Shown: positions 8,923 through 17,256 of the stretch, piece by piece
Numbering within the stretch: position 1 is the first letter of the stretch
Layout of the letters: the number at the start of each line of letters is the position of its first letter
Source: Paenibacillus graminis
GTDB lineage: Bacteria; Bacillota; Bacilli; Paenibacillales; Paenibacillaceae
Reading direction: 5' to 3'
Assembly: GCF_000758705.1 (NCBI RefSeq)
Contig: NZ_CP009287.1
Span: forward strand, 6,944,001 to 7,008,000
DNA: 64,000 nucleotides
Program-made: the position numbers and the translations under genes
The notes under the pieces: model-generated
The model's database searches: none
Told to the model about the DNA's origin: nothing
The model's input: the letters and a program-made list of their open reading frames with translations, nothing else

Positions 8923-10181
8923 TGTTCAAAAAACTCAGGAACCGGTTTCTGATCGTTAATCTGACCACCATCTCCGTGATCATGCTGATCGCCTTCGCCT
9001 CCATCTATGTGATCATGTACTGGAATGTGCAGAACGACATTAATATGGATCTCCACCGGATTGCAGACAATCAGCAGAAGAGTCCGGGCGGGGCAGGGCA
9101 TCCAGGCTCCGCTGACCCCCCTAAAGACAACAGGCCTATGGACGGCGGCACCCCACCGCCGGAGCGTTCCATTTCATTCACCGTGATAACTGACGCGAAC
9201 GGTACTCTTAAAGACAAGGACTCCAAATTTACGATGGACGATGAGTTCTATACGGCAGCACTGAAGGAGGCCCTCAGCATCGGCAAGGACATCGGCCGGT
9301 TCACCCTGGACGACAGCCGGTGGATCTTCACGGTTAAGCCTATGGGGGAAGAGAAGATTATCGTTTTTCTGGACATCACGGCCCAGCAAAAAATCCTCAC
9401 CAACCTGATCTACACCTTTACCGCCGTCGGCCTGCTGATGCTGATTATCCTCTACTTCACCAGCCGGTTCTTCGCGGGCCGTTCGATTGCCCCGGTCCGG
9501 GAGGCCTTTGACAAGCAGAAGCAGTTCATCGCCGACGCCTCCCATGAGCTGAAGACGCCGCTGACGATCATCAATACCAACGCGGATGTGCTGCTGTCCA
9601 ATAGCGGCGACACGATCGGCAATCAGGCGAAGTGGCTGCTATATATTAAGTCGGAGACGGAGCGGATGACCCGGCTGACCAATGACCTGCTGTATCTGAC
9701 GGAAATGGATGATTCCCGGACAGGCTTGATCCACAGCAGGTTCAATATGAGCGACGCGGTGGAGAATATCATCCTGACGATGGAAGCTGTGATCTTCGAA
9801 AAGCATATCTCCTTCGACTATGACATCGAACCGGAGCTGACCGTGCAGGGCAACAGCGAGCAGATTAAGCAGGTGGTGATGATCCTTCTCGACAACGCCG
9901 TGAAATATACGAACCCCAAGGGCGCTGTAGCCATCACGCTCAAAAAACAAAATAACGATGTGCTCCTGTCCGTCTCGAACACCGGGGAAGGCATTGCCGC
10001 TGAGCATCTGACCCGCATCTTCGACCGGTTCTACCGTACAGATACCTCCAGAGCGCGCAAGCAGGGCGGCTATGGTCTGGGTCTTGCTATTGCCAAGTCG
10101 ATCGTGGATCAGCATAAAGGGAAAATCTACGCCAAAAGTGTTGCCGGGGAGTCGACTACGTTTTATGTACAGCTGCCCTGA
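8922..10181 (+). CDS. Sensor histidine kinase, partner of the 8245 regulator
   Basis: About 419 residues: helix 1 at 10-33, an extracytoplasmic domain (34-160) with a Gly/Pro-rich segment near residues 55-80, helix 2 at 163-180, then a HisKA domain with His208 in FIADASHELKTPLT and a C-terminal HATPase domain (DNAVKYTNP, GEGIAAEHL, GGYGLGLAIA). No clear HAMP domain is seen between helix 2 and HisKA. ATG at 8922 gives a TGATG-type overlap with the regulator. The signal is unknown; surface or phosphate stress would suit the neighbouring polyphosphate module (inference). Confidence 0.9.
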   Translation: MFKKLRNRFLIVNLTTISVIMLIAFASIYVIMYWNVQNDINMDLHRIADNQQKSPGGAGHPGSADPPKDNRPMDGGTPPPERSISFTVITDANGTLKDKDSKFTMDDEFYTAALKEALSIGKDIGRFTLDDSRWIFTVKPMGEEKIIVFLDITAQQKILTNLIYTFTAVGLLMLIILYFTSRFFAGRSIAPVREAFDKQKQFIADASHELKTPLTIINTNADVLLSNSGDTIGNQAKWLLYIKSETERMTRLTNDLLYLTEMDDSRTGLIHSRFNMSDAVENIILTMEAVIFEKHISFDYDIEPELTVQGNSEQIKQVVMILLDNAVKYTNPKGAVAITLKKQNNDVLLSVSNTGEGIAAEHLTRIFDRFYRTDTSRARKQGGYGLGLAIAKSIVDQHKGKIYAKSVAGESTTFYVQLP

Positions 10182-10252
10182 AAGGCCGACACAAGGAGTG
10201 TAGACAAATGATATAATACCAGCATAATATGCTTTGAGCTGGAGGAATTCCA

Positions 10253-10924
10253 TTGTTTCGAATCATGCTTGTGGAAGACGACGAGAAGATCAGGAGAATT
10301 GTAGCCGGCACCCTCCGCAAATGGAAATATGAGGTCATTGAGAGTTCCTCTTTTGAGCAGGTATTGGACGAGTTCACAGCAGGTCAGCCCCACTTGGTGC
10401 TGCTTGACGTAAATCTGCCGGTGTACGACGGGTTTTACTGGTGCCAGCAAATCCGTGCGGTCTCCAAAGTGCCGATTATTTTCCTCTCTTCACGCAATCA
10501 GAATATGGATGTCATCATGGCGATTAATATGGGGGCAGATGACTTCGTGCAGAAACCCTTCGACCTTGGCGTGCTGGTGGCGAAGGTGAGTGCGCTATTG
10601 CGGCGCAATTACACCTACCAGGATGAGAGTCTGCAGATGGCCCACCGTCAGCTTACGTTCCATCTGTCCAACTCCTCCGTCGAGTATGGCGGGCAGACAG
10701 CTGAGCTGTCGCGGAATGAATTTATTATCCTGCAGACCATGATGAGAAATATCGGGAAGATCGTATCCCGGGACAGCTTGATGCAGGTGCTGTGGAGCGA
10801 TGAGCAGTTCATTGACGATAATACGCTAACCGTTAATGTTAACCGCCTGCGCCGCAAAATCGCTGTGCTTGGATTAGAGGATTTCATCGTCACCCGCAAG
10901 GGAATGGGGTATATCATCGAATGA
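10253..10924 (+). CDS. BceR-type response regulator
   Basis: 223 residues, OmpR family: receiver with VEDDE, Asp52 (LLDVNLPVYDG) and KPFD, then a winged helix ending VTRKGMGYIIE. It is the BceR/GraR/PsdR subtype by its pairing with a short two-helix kinase and the nearby FtsX-type transporter. TTG at 10253 is preceded by GGAGG at seven bases. The gene overlaps the kinase by four bases. Confidence 0.85.
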   Translation: MFRIMLVEDDEKIRRIVAGTLRKWKYEVIESSSFEQVLDEFTAGQPHLVLLDVNLPVYDGFYWCQQIRAVSKVPIIFLSSRNQNMDVIMAINMGADDFVQKPFDLGVLVAKVSALLRRNYTYQDESLQMAHRQLTFHLSNSSVEYGGQTAELSRNEFIILQTMMRNIGKIVSRDSLMQVLWSDEQFIDDNTLTVNVNRLRRKIAVLGLEDFIVTRKGMGYIIE

Positions 10925-11904
10925 GCTTCTGGCGATTCCTGAAATATGAGAAACCGTATATCGGCCTGTATGCCGCCGGATTTCTACTGACGGTTGCCGT
11001 ATTTGCCGCAGATCCGCAAATTTCATGGCACTGGCAAAGCTTCTTCTATGCGCTCGCACTGCTTCTATTAGGTCTGGCAGGCTTTTTGCTCCATCGTTAT
11101 ATGAAGAATGTGCAGGCGCTCCGCCGTATATCTGATGAAGATACGGAGCCGCTGTCACTGGAGGCCGAGGGTTACCGGGAGGTTATGGAACAGCTGCAAA
11201 TTCAGCATATCCGCGCCTTGAACAAAGTGCAGATGCAGCAGAAGGAGCATTATGATTTTATTGTCACCTGGTTTCATGAGGTGAAGACGCCCATCGCTGT
11301 TCTCCGGTTGATGCAGCAGACGGAGGTCGATCACAGCAGTCTGGAAGAAGAGTTATCACGGATTGAGCACTACGTCGACCAGGCGTTATATTATTCCAGG
11401 CTCGATACCTTCAACCAGGACTACGAAATCGTGAACTGCAATCTGGAGCTGCTGGTCAAAGCAGCCGTCAAAGCCCACTCCAAGACGTTCATCTCCAAAA
11501 AAATTAAAATCCGGCTCGATGTACAATCCACAACGGTGCAAAGCGACTCCAAATGGTTGTCCTTCATTATTAACCAGCTGGTCACGAACAGCCTGAAATA
11601 TACCGGGGATCAAGGAGAGATATCGTTCACGACACGGGTCACACCGCAAGAGAAACTGCTGATTGTACGTGATAATGGCATCGGCATTGACCGTAAGGAC
11701 CTGCCGCGGGTGTTCAACCGCGGATTCACCGGCACCAACGGGCGTACCTATGCAAAATCGACAGGCATGGGCTTGTATTTGGCCCAGGAGCTGTCCAAGA
11801 AGCTGGGGCACTATATTTCCTGCGAATCCGAGGCAGGCAGTTTCAGCGAATTCACCATCCACTTTCCGAAAAACCATGATCCTTATTTGAAAATGCTGCG
11901 GTAA
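10921..11904 (+). CDS. BceS-type intramembrane-sensing histidine kinase
   Basis: 327 residues. Two membrane helices (about 13-30 and 41-58) are separated by only about ten residues, so there is no extracellular sensor; such kinases read the activity of a partner BceAB transporter. Phospho-acceptor His119 lies in WFHEVKTPIAVL, followed by ATPase boxes NQLVTNSLKY, DNGIGID and GMGLYLAQEL. Family members detect peptide antibiotics such as bacitracin or lantibiotics. The probable partner transporter is at 14073-16780, on the opposite strand about 2.2 kb away. Confidence 0.87.
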   Translation: MSFWRFLKYEKPYIGLYAAGFLLTVAVFAADPQISWHWQSFFYALALLLLGLAGFLLHRYMKNVQALRRISDEDTEPLSLEAEGYREVMEQLQIQHIRALNKVQMQQKEHYDFIVTWFHEVKTPIAVLRLMQQTEVDHSSLEEELSRIEHYVDQALYYSRLDTFNQDYEIVNCNLELLVKAAVKAHSKTFISKKIKIRLDVQSTTVQSDSKWLSFIINQLVTNSLKYTGDQGEISFTTRVTPQEKLLIVRDNGIGIDRKDLPRVFNRGFTGTNGRTYAKSTGMGLYLAQELSKKLGHYISCESEAGSFSEFTIHFPKNHDPYLKMLR

Positions 11905-12141
11905 GGGATCTGTATTATAAGTATGCTTTTAGAGACACCTTGATCATTCTGGAGTGAAGATACTATTCCAGACATACGAAATCCATACCATAGAACTATC
12001 CACTCTAGCAAATATTAGTATATAATGGAATTTTAATATATATCTTGCAAAGTTTATCCATAGAATTTCAAGGAGGTGCTTTTGGTAAGTGACCAATTAA
12101 TAGCAAAATTACAATTCAATCCAAAAGGAGGAATATACCTT

Positions 12142-12594
12142 ATGAAACAGAAAAAATTATTCTCTATAGGTTCTCTTTTACTCACTAGTTCGCTTTTATT
12201 TGGTGGTATGGCTGCTGCTTCTGGATTTTATGGTTGGCCTACTCTAACTCAAGGTTCATCTGGAGGTTATGTTAGGGGGCTGCAAGCCAACCTTTACTCC
12301 TTTGGGCAACAATCTAACGTTGGCTCGATAGATGGCAATTTTGGTTCAGGCACAAGAACCGGATTAATTAATATGCAAAATTCCACCGGCTTAACCGCCG
12401 ATGGTATAGCGGGTTCGGGCACATGGAATACAATGAACAACTACTCCATTTTCGAGACAGAATACAATTGGGTTGTTCATACACCTTATAGCACGACATA
12501 TCAGACTTCATATTTTGATTCTGGTAGCTCGTTACAATATCGCATTATGTACAAAAATACAAGTACCACTGTGCAAAGTGGGTATATCTATTAA
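12142..12594 (+). CDS. Small secreted peptidoglycan-binding-domain protein
   Basis: 150 residues: Sec signal peptide (1 to about 28, ending near MAAASG), then a PG_binding_1-like three-helix domain (LTQGSSGGYVRGLQANL ... GIAGSGTWNTM), then a Tyr/Ser/Thr-rich tail (about 100-150) without a recognised domain. ATG at 12142 follows AAAGGAGG; the longer frame reading from 12076 lacks such a site. Codon use is AT-rich compared with the flanking two-component genes. It is the first of two linked secreted-protein genes lying between the Bce regulators and their transporter. Confidence 0.7.
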   Translation: MKQKKLFSIGSLLLTSSLLFGGMAAASGFYGWPTLTQGSSGGYVRGLQANLYSFGQQSNVGSIDGNFGSGTRTGLINMQNSTGLTADGIAGSGTWNTMNNYSIFETEYNWVVHTPYSTTYQTSYFDSGSSLQYRIMYKNTSTTVQSGYIY

Positions 12595-12609
12595 AGGAGG
12601 ATAACAAAA

Positions 12610-13254
12610 ATGAAAAAAAAGTTACTTATAGCTGGCTTGACGAGCGCACTTATGTTAACTGGCGGCGGTATAGTATATCAGGCGTATGCTTCGGACGTCA
12701 ACGTTACTGTTACCACAAGTGCTCCAGCACCTACAGTTGAGAATGTAGTACAAGAAGAGATTACTTCTGTAACCACGCCACAAACCGAAGTGAGAATAGC
12801 CCCTGATCCGAACGCCCAGCAAATAGGTGTCGATCTATCGGAAATTCCGGAAGGAGAACTCATCCTCCCTCATACTATTGTAGCTCCTTCTAGTAAAGCA
12901 TCAATTAGCTCCGTTTCTGCTCCTGCATTGGAGCAAACAAGCTTAAATGCCAAAAATTCAGGTAATGGCTTGAGCTTCCAGGCAACTTACCAAACTCAGG
13001 ATGGTATTGAATATTTGGTACTACAGAATCCAATTGACACTGATGCAAGTACAACAATTAATGAAATCAAAGGCTTTTACAAAGAACTTGTCCATGATAC
13101 TGAAATAAATGGCCAACCCGCAGCCTATGTTGATGGGACGGCAAGAAAAGTTGTTCACTTCTTCGTAAAAGATCGTAGTTTAGCGGTATCCACTTACAGT
13201 GGGACGATTGAAGATGCATTAAATGTAGCCAAGCAAATTGCACAAGCAGAGTGA
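12610..13254 (+). CDS. Secreted protein of unknown function, DUF4367-like C-terminus
   Basis: 214 residues with a Sec signal peptide (about 1-28, cleavage near AYASD). A low-complexity Thr/Val/Pro-rich region follows, then a C-terminal beta-rich part (about 115-212: INGQPAAYVDG, VHFFVKDRSLAV, IEDALNVAKQI) resembling the DUF4367-type domain found on anti-sigma and lipoprotein sensors. It starts 15 bases after the previous stop with AAAGGAGG, so the two are one operon. Function not recognised; exported and probably cell-wall located. Confidence 0.6.
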   Translation: MKKKLLIAGLTSALMLTGGGIVYQAYASDVNVTVTTSAPAPTVENVVQEEITSVTTPQTEVRIAPDPNAQQIGVDLSEIPEGELILPHTIVAPSSKASISSVSAPALEQTSLNAKNSGNGLSFQATYQTQDGIEYLVLQNPIDTDASTTINEIKGFYKELVHDTEINGQPAAYVDGTARKVVHFFVKDRSLAVSTYSGTIEDALNVAKQIAQAE

Positions 13255-13346
13255 ATTCAAGTAGGAGGGGTGGTAATACATAAGGGCCCGCATACTACGG
13301 TTCCAAAAGGTTACCTCAGCTCCAGATAGCGTGAAAGTACAGTCCC

Positions 13347-13383
13347 ATGCTCTTTCGGTTCCTATTAGGAACCGAAAGGGCAT
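13347..13383 (+). terminator. Terminator of the secreted-protein pair
   Basis: A 16-bp stem with one G-U pair (13347-13362 with 13368-13383) and a five-base loop, followed by TATTTATG. It lies 93 bases after the stop at 13254. Confidence 0.65.
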
Positions 13384-14002
13384 TATTTATGTTACAGGAT
13401 ATTTTCATTATTGGACCAGTATATTAAAAATCAATTCACCCTTATTATGGAATTAAAAACTACAACTCCCTGATGGTTAGACTAAGTATATTTTCTGGGA
13501 CAGAAGACAGCTTGTCTTGGAATTAATGAGCATTGGACCTAACAATGTCGGCATTTGTTGTACAATGTGCAGGCGTGTTTATTACCCGGATTACGGAGTG
13601 GAAAAATTATAGAAAACACTCTTACTCATGAGCAGGCTAAAATGAACCCGCCATTCCAGCGGAAGATTAAAAATAAGTGTACTGCTAAAAAAGGGGTATT
13701 TTTATTCCTGAGGTCGCCTCATTTCGGTTTGGTTTGGTGGTACTTTCCATTACACTAAATGGCGGCCTTTTTCGTCCCTTTTTTTGGGAAATCAATACAC
13801 CTATACAATGTGCAGAATTTTTGTTAATTTAGTGCTTGGATCGTAACAAACTCAAGTGGAAACAGTGAACTTAAATTTCCGCTTCCCAGCAAGCGTTAAT
13901 TGGAAATAAGATATTTTTGACATTTTAACCATCTCATCATTAGGCTGTTCCTTAACAAATGGATTTATGTATTCAGTTTTCTTTCTGGTAACAACAACGC
14001 AG
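13384..14002. other. Intergenic, AT-rich; possible decayed copy of the four-unit element
   Basis: No convincing gene. A unit-like AGTGGAAAAAT at 13597, AGCGGAAGATT at 13658 and a reverse unit ending near 13751 resemble the repeat copies at 4035, 42180 and 63606, but spacing is irregular and the fourth unit is missing. Confidence 0.35.
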
Positions 14003-14037
14003 AGCAGCGATCCTCCAGTAACCGGGGAATCGCTGCT
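14003..14037 (-). terminator. Terminator of the Bce-type transporter operon
   Basis: Nine-base arms AGCAGCGAT and ATCGCTGCT (14003-14011, 14029-14037) with partly pairing inner bases. It lies 35 bases past the permease stop on the minus strand. Confidence 0.55.
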
Positions 14038-14072
14038 GTTTCATTCTATAAAAAATAACTCGAATAGAGGAG

Positions 14073-16037
14073 CTACGGAGTTTCGCTAACTATCTTATAA
14101 TACACATTCGTGGAAGAAACGTAGAATAGTAGGTAAACCAGGAAATACATCCCCATGATGCCCCACACGGCTGCTGTAAGTCCAGGAAAATCCTGCACGG
14201 AATCGAGGATGTAATACTTGATAATAAACCAGCTGTGCAATATTCCAAGCGCAAGCGGCGGCAAAAAGACAAACAGCAGCTGCTTGCGGATCACGCTTTT
14301 CATCTGCCGGTCATCTACACCCATTTTGCGCAGAATGGTATATTGCAGCCGCTCGTCCGTGGCTTCGCGCAACTGCTTGAAATAAATCACACTGGCAAGC
14401 GCGAAGATCGCAATCAGAGCCAAAAAGCCGCTGGAGAACAGCATGAGCGACGAGCCTTCAATTTGCTTAGAGTACACGTCTGCGAACGAGGAGTAATAGG
14501 CGCCCGGCGTCTCCGTGACGATCGCATGCACCTGCTTCGACAGCTCTTCGGCGCGGCCGGCATTAGCAATACCATAGATTTGAAAAGACTTCTTATCCGC
14601 ATGCTCCCGCAGGCTGCGGTAAGTCTCGTCTGAGATTACGAGCACCGCAGGTTTAATGACCATAGATCTCACCGGGTCTGAAGACCAGCCAAGATAGGCA
14701 TAATCCTTCTTTTCAATAATCCGGAAGGTGGTTTCTGCATCTGTCTTCACCGTAAATTCCGGCCGCCGGTTTGCGGCATAGGACTGCGGGAAGTCCGATC
14801 CCTGGGCAAGGGTTACCGCTTCCTCACCTTGCAGGTCCAGGATCTGCTTAGGGTCCCGTTCCTTCATCAACCCGTTATAGGTTTGCTCGGATACAAGCAG
14901 CAGGTACGGAGTATAGTACTCGGGATTCTCAAAGGCTGGCCCCATATCCGATACCGGATCAGCCATTATGGCCTCTTGCGTCAGGTGGTACCGGACCTCA
15001 TGGCCGGAGCTTCGGATCAGGCTGTCAATCTGGCTGTTTGTTTCAGAGGCCAGCGATTCAAACGCTATATCATTAGGCAGATTTCTCCCCACCGCTTCGA
15101 ACTGCACCTTATAGTTAATCGTCATGAAGCTGAGCAGCAGCATAATCGCCGCACTGAACAAGGAAATAAAGGTTAAGTTCAACGTGTTGCCTCTAATCTG
15201 GAACCGCAGGGAAGAGGTCCACAGCATCGTATTGCCCTCGTAGTATTTTCTGCGGCGGCTTACCGCCTGGAGCAGCCAGCCGGCGAATTGACGGAAGAAC
15301 AGGAAGGTGCCCCCGATAATGCCAATAGTCACGGCAATCATAGTCACCGTCGCGTAATCCTGCCAGAACACCGAACCCTTTCCGCTGCTGATCAGAGCAA
15401 AGGCCATGCCCAGCAGAAGTACAGCAATCATAGCCCAGACTGAAGAAATGCGGACGGGTTTGTCCATCTTTTGCTTCGCATGAAACAACTCCGTAAGCTG
15501 CACCCGGTTCAGCATGATATGACTCTGTACACTTATAATCATAGCAAGCAATATGAAGACACCGATCGTTGCAGCAATCGACGGAATGGGGAATGACAGA
15601 GAAATAACCTGGTCGTAATGCATTAAATTCATCAGCAGCATCCCAAACAGCTTGGACAGCAGTCCCCCGATCAATATCCCCGTGAACAGGGAAATGGCGC
15701 TCATAATCAGGGTTTCATAAAACACCATCCGCGTAATTTGCCGTTCGTTCAGGCCGTATAGCAGGTACATGCCGAACTCTTTTTTGCGCTGCTTCATGAA
15801 GAAAGAATTGGCATACAGAATAAAGAAAATGATAAATAAGAACACAACAAGTGAAGCGATGCCCACACCGGTCTGAAAGTTGGCACGGTTCTGCAGCGCA
15901 TCTATAATATCTTCATTGTACATCAGGGACGAGAATGTGAATTGAATAATGACACCGGTAATCATCGAGAACAGATAGATGGAATATAGGCGGAAGTTGC
16001 GCTTCACATTCCGGGCCGTAAGCTCCAGCAGACTCAT
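14073..16037 (-). CDS. BceB/FtsX-type ABC transporter permease
   Basis: 654 residues, the size of BceB/VraG/PsdB permeases: about ten helices, with a large extracellular domain of roughly 200 residues between helices 7 and 8 (about residues 315-520) that in the family binds or senses peptide antibiotics. FtsX-type segments are visible at both ends (YANSFFMKQRKKEFGMYLLYG; LREATDERLQYTILRKMG). It overlaps the ATPase gene by four bases. In Bce modules the transporter both frees the target from the peptide and signals to the kinase, here most likely that at 10921. Confidence 0.88.
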   Translation of the reverse strand: MSLLELTARNVKRNFRLYSIYLFSMITGVIIQFTFSSLMYNEDIIDALQNRANFQTGVGIASLVVFLFIIFFILYANSFFMKQRKKEFGMYLLYGLNERQITRMVFYETLIMSAISLFTGILIGGLLSKLFGMLLMNLMHYDQVISLSFPIPSIAATIGVFILLAMIISVQSHIMLNRVQLTELFHAKQKMDKPVRISSVWAMIAVLLLGMAFALISSGKGSVFWQDYATVTMIAVTIGIIGGTFLFFRQFAGWLLQAVSRRRKYYEGNTMLWTSSLRFQIRGNTLNLTFISLFSAAIMLLLSFMTINYKVQFEAVGRNLPNDIAFESLASETNSQIDSLIRSSGHEVRYHLTQEAIMADPVSDMGPAFENPEYYTPYLLLVSEQTYNGLMKERDPKQILDLQGEEAVTLAQGSDFPQSYAANRRPEFTVKTDAETTFRIIEKKDYAYLGWSSDPVRSMVIKPAVLVISDETYRSLREHADKKSFQIYGIANAGRAEELSKQVHAIVTETPGAYYSSFADVYSKQIEGSSLMLFSSGFLALIAIFALASVIYFKQLREATDERLQYTILRKMGVDDRQMKSVIRKQLLFVFLPPLALGILHSWFIIKYYILDSVQDFPGLTAAVWGIMGMYFLVYLLFYVSSTNVYYKIVSETP

Positions 16038-16780
16038 CGCAGCTTGCCCCCCATCAGGCTTTGGGTTTCCAGAATGCGCTCATAGAACGCTTTTTGGGTC
16101 TGATCTCCTGCGTAAATCTCATTAACAATTCCTCCGTCACGCAGAAAAATTACCCTTTTACAATAGCTGGCCGCATAGGGATCATGAGTGACCATCATAA
16201 TCGTTGTCCCGAACGTCCCGTTCAGCTCCGCAAGCTGCTCCAGCATTTGGGTCGCGGACCGGGAATCCAGCGCCCCCGTCGGCTCATCGGCAAAAACAAT
16301 AGACGGATTGGTAATGATGGCCCGCGCCGAAGCTACCCGCTGCTTCTGTCCCCCTGACAGCTCGCTTGGATATTTATGAAGGATCTCTTCAATATTCAGC
16401 GCCTGCACAATCGGCAGCAGCCGGTCTTCCATCTCTTCCACCTTCACTTTGCGCAGCGAGAGCGGCAACAGAACATTCTCTTTGGCCGTCAGCGTATCCA
16501 GGAGATTATAATCCTGAAAAATAAACCCCATGCGCTCCTGCCGGAATTGCCGCAGCGATTTTTTCTTGAGATTCAGCAGGGATTTCCCCTCCAGCCACAC
16601 CTCGCCGCCCGTGAACCGGTCAATGGTAGACAGTACGTTCATCAGCGTCGATTTTCCAGAGCCCGAGGGCCCCATAACCGCTGTAAATTCTCCCGATTGA
16701 ATCATCAGATCAATATTCTTAAGTACTGCGGTTGTCCCATAACTTTTCGATAAATTTTGAGTCTGAATCACAGTTTGCAT
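16034..16780 (-). CDS. BceA-type ABC transporter ATPase
   Basis: 248 residues, MacB/LolD/BceA class. Walker A is GPSGSGKST (37-45), the Q loop FIFQDYNLLD, the signature LSGGQKQR, and Walker B with the D-loop FADEPTGALD. It is first in the operon with the FtsX-type permease. Its ATG follows a GGGGAGGAA site. Together they should protect against cell-wall-active peptides. Confidence 0.9.
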   Translation of the reverse strand: MQTVIQTQNLSKSYGTTAVLKNIDLMIQSGEFTAVMGPSGSGKSTLMNVLSTIDRFTGGEVWLEGKSLLNLKKKSLRQFRQERMGFIFQDYNLLDTLTAKENVLLPLSLRKVKVEEMEDRLLPIVQALNIEEILHKYPSELSGGQKQRVASARAIITNPSIVFADEPTGALDSRSATQMLEQLAELNGTFGTTIMMVTHDPYAASYCKRVIFLRDGGIVNEIYAGDQTQKAFYERILETQSLMGGKLR

Positions 16781-16979
16781 TTTTGGTTCCTCCCCTTCCT
16801 GATACTTATCTTAGCCGCGGTTTGGACTTGCAACCATAGAAGCAGGATGAATTCGGGTGACGTTTTTGTCACTCAGCAGACCTGATATACCCTTGCGTCA
16901 TATTATATTACATGAAAACGTTTAAAACGCTTGAATAAAGAATTAAAATTAATAATTTTAAATTTTTATGTTATAGTTG

Positions 16980-17008
16980 TTGACATTTCTTATCAAGCTA
17001 ATTATATT
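16980..17008 (+). promoter_or_regulatory. Promoter of the nitrate assimilation operon
   Basis: A perfect TTGACA (16980-16985), a 17-base spacer and TATATT (17003-17008). Transcription from about 17015 gives a leader of some 240 bases before the transporter start. Confidence 0.75.
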
Positions 17009-17014
17009 GACATT

Positions 17015-17214
17015 ATAAGATTTCAACGACACAACAATGTGTCCCTGAAGGTGACAACAGATTATTCCCACAATGCTGTGAACGGATAGTCTGCTGTACC
17101 GGAGTTCTTACTTCCAATAATCGTACAGTCAGTCACGATGGTGTGGCTGCAATGGCAATGGGGCCGATGAACATAATCCGCAGTTGTGCGGGTTCTGTCA
17201 GTCGGCCCTTTTTT
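17015..17214 (+). promoter_or_regulatory. Structured leader with terminator ahead of the nitrate genes
   Basis: The leader contains hairpin GACACA/TGTGTC (17028-17043), an interrupted stem pairing 17050-17061 with 17090-17100 that encloses CACA/TGTG (17069-17080), and an intrinsic terminator at 17161-17214: GGGCCGA/TCGGCCC around an inner CCGCA/TGCGG stem, followed by six Ts. A terminator between a strong promoter and the first gene indicates control by antitermination, as known for ANTAR proteins or molybdenum cofactor RNAs on nitrate genes. Which class applies is not settled. Confidence 0.6.
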
Positions 17215-17256
17215 GCCGGTTCATTTACTTGGGGTTATTAAAAGGAGGATGTCAGC

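Noticed and set aside
13555..13758. 67-codon plus-strand reading frame
   Set aside because: No ribosome site, biased composition, and overlap with repeat-like AT-rich sequence.
17028..17080. Two-hairpin ANTAR target in the nitrate leader
   Set aside because: Only the second hairpin has the A..G hexaloop pattern; the first (AACAAT) lacks G at position four and the second stem is short. Left as an open option, not a call.
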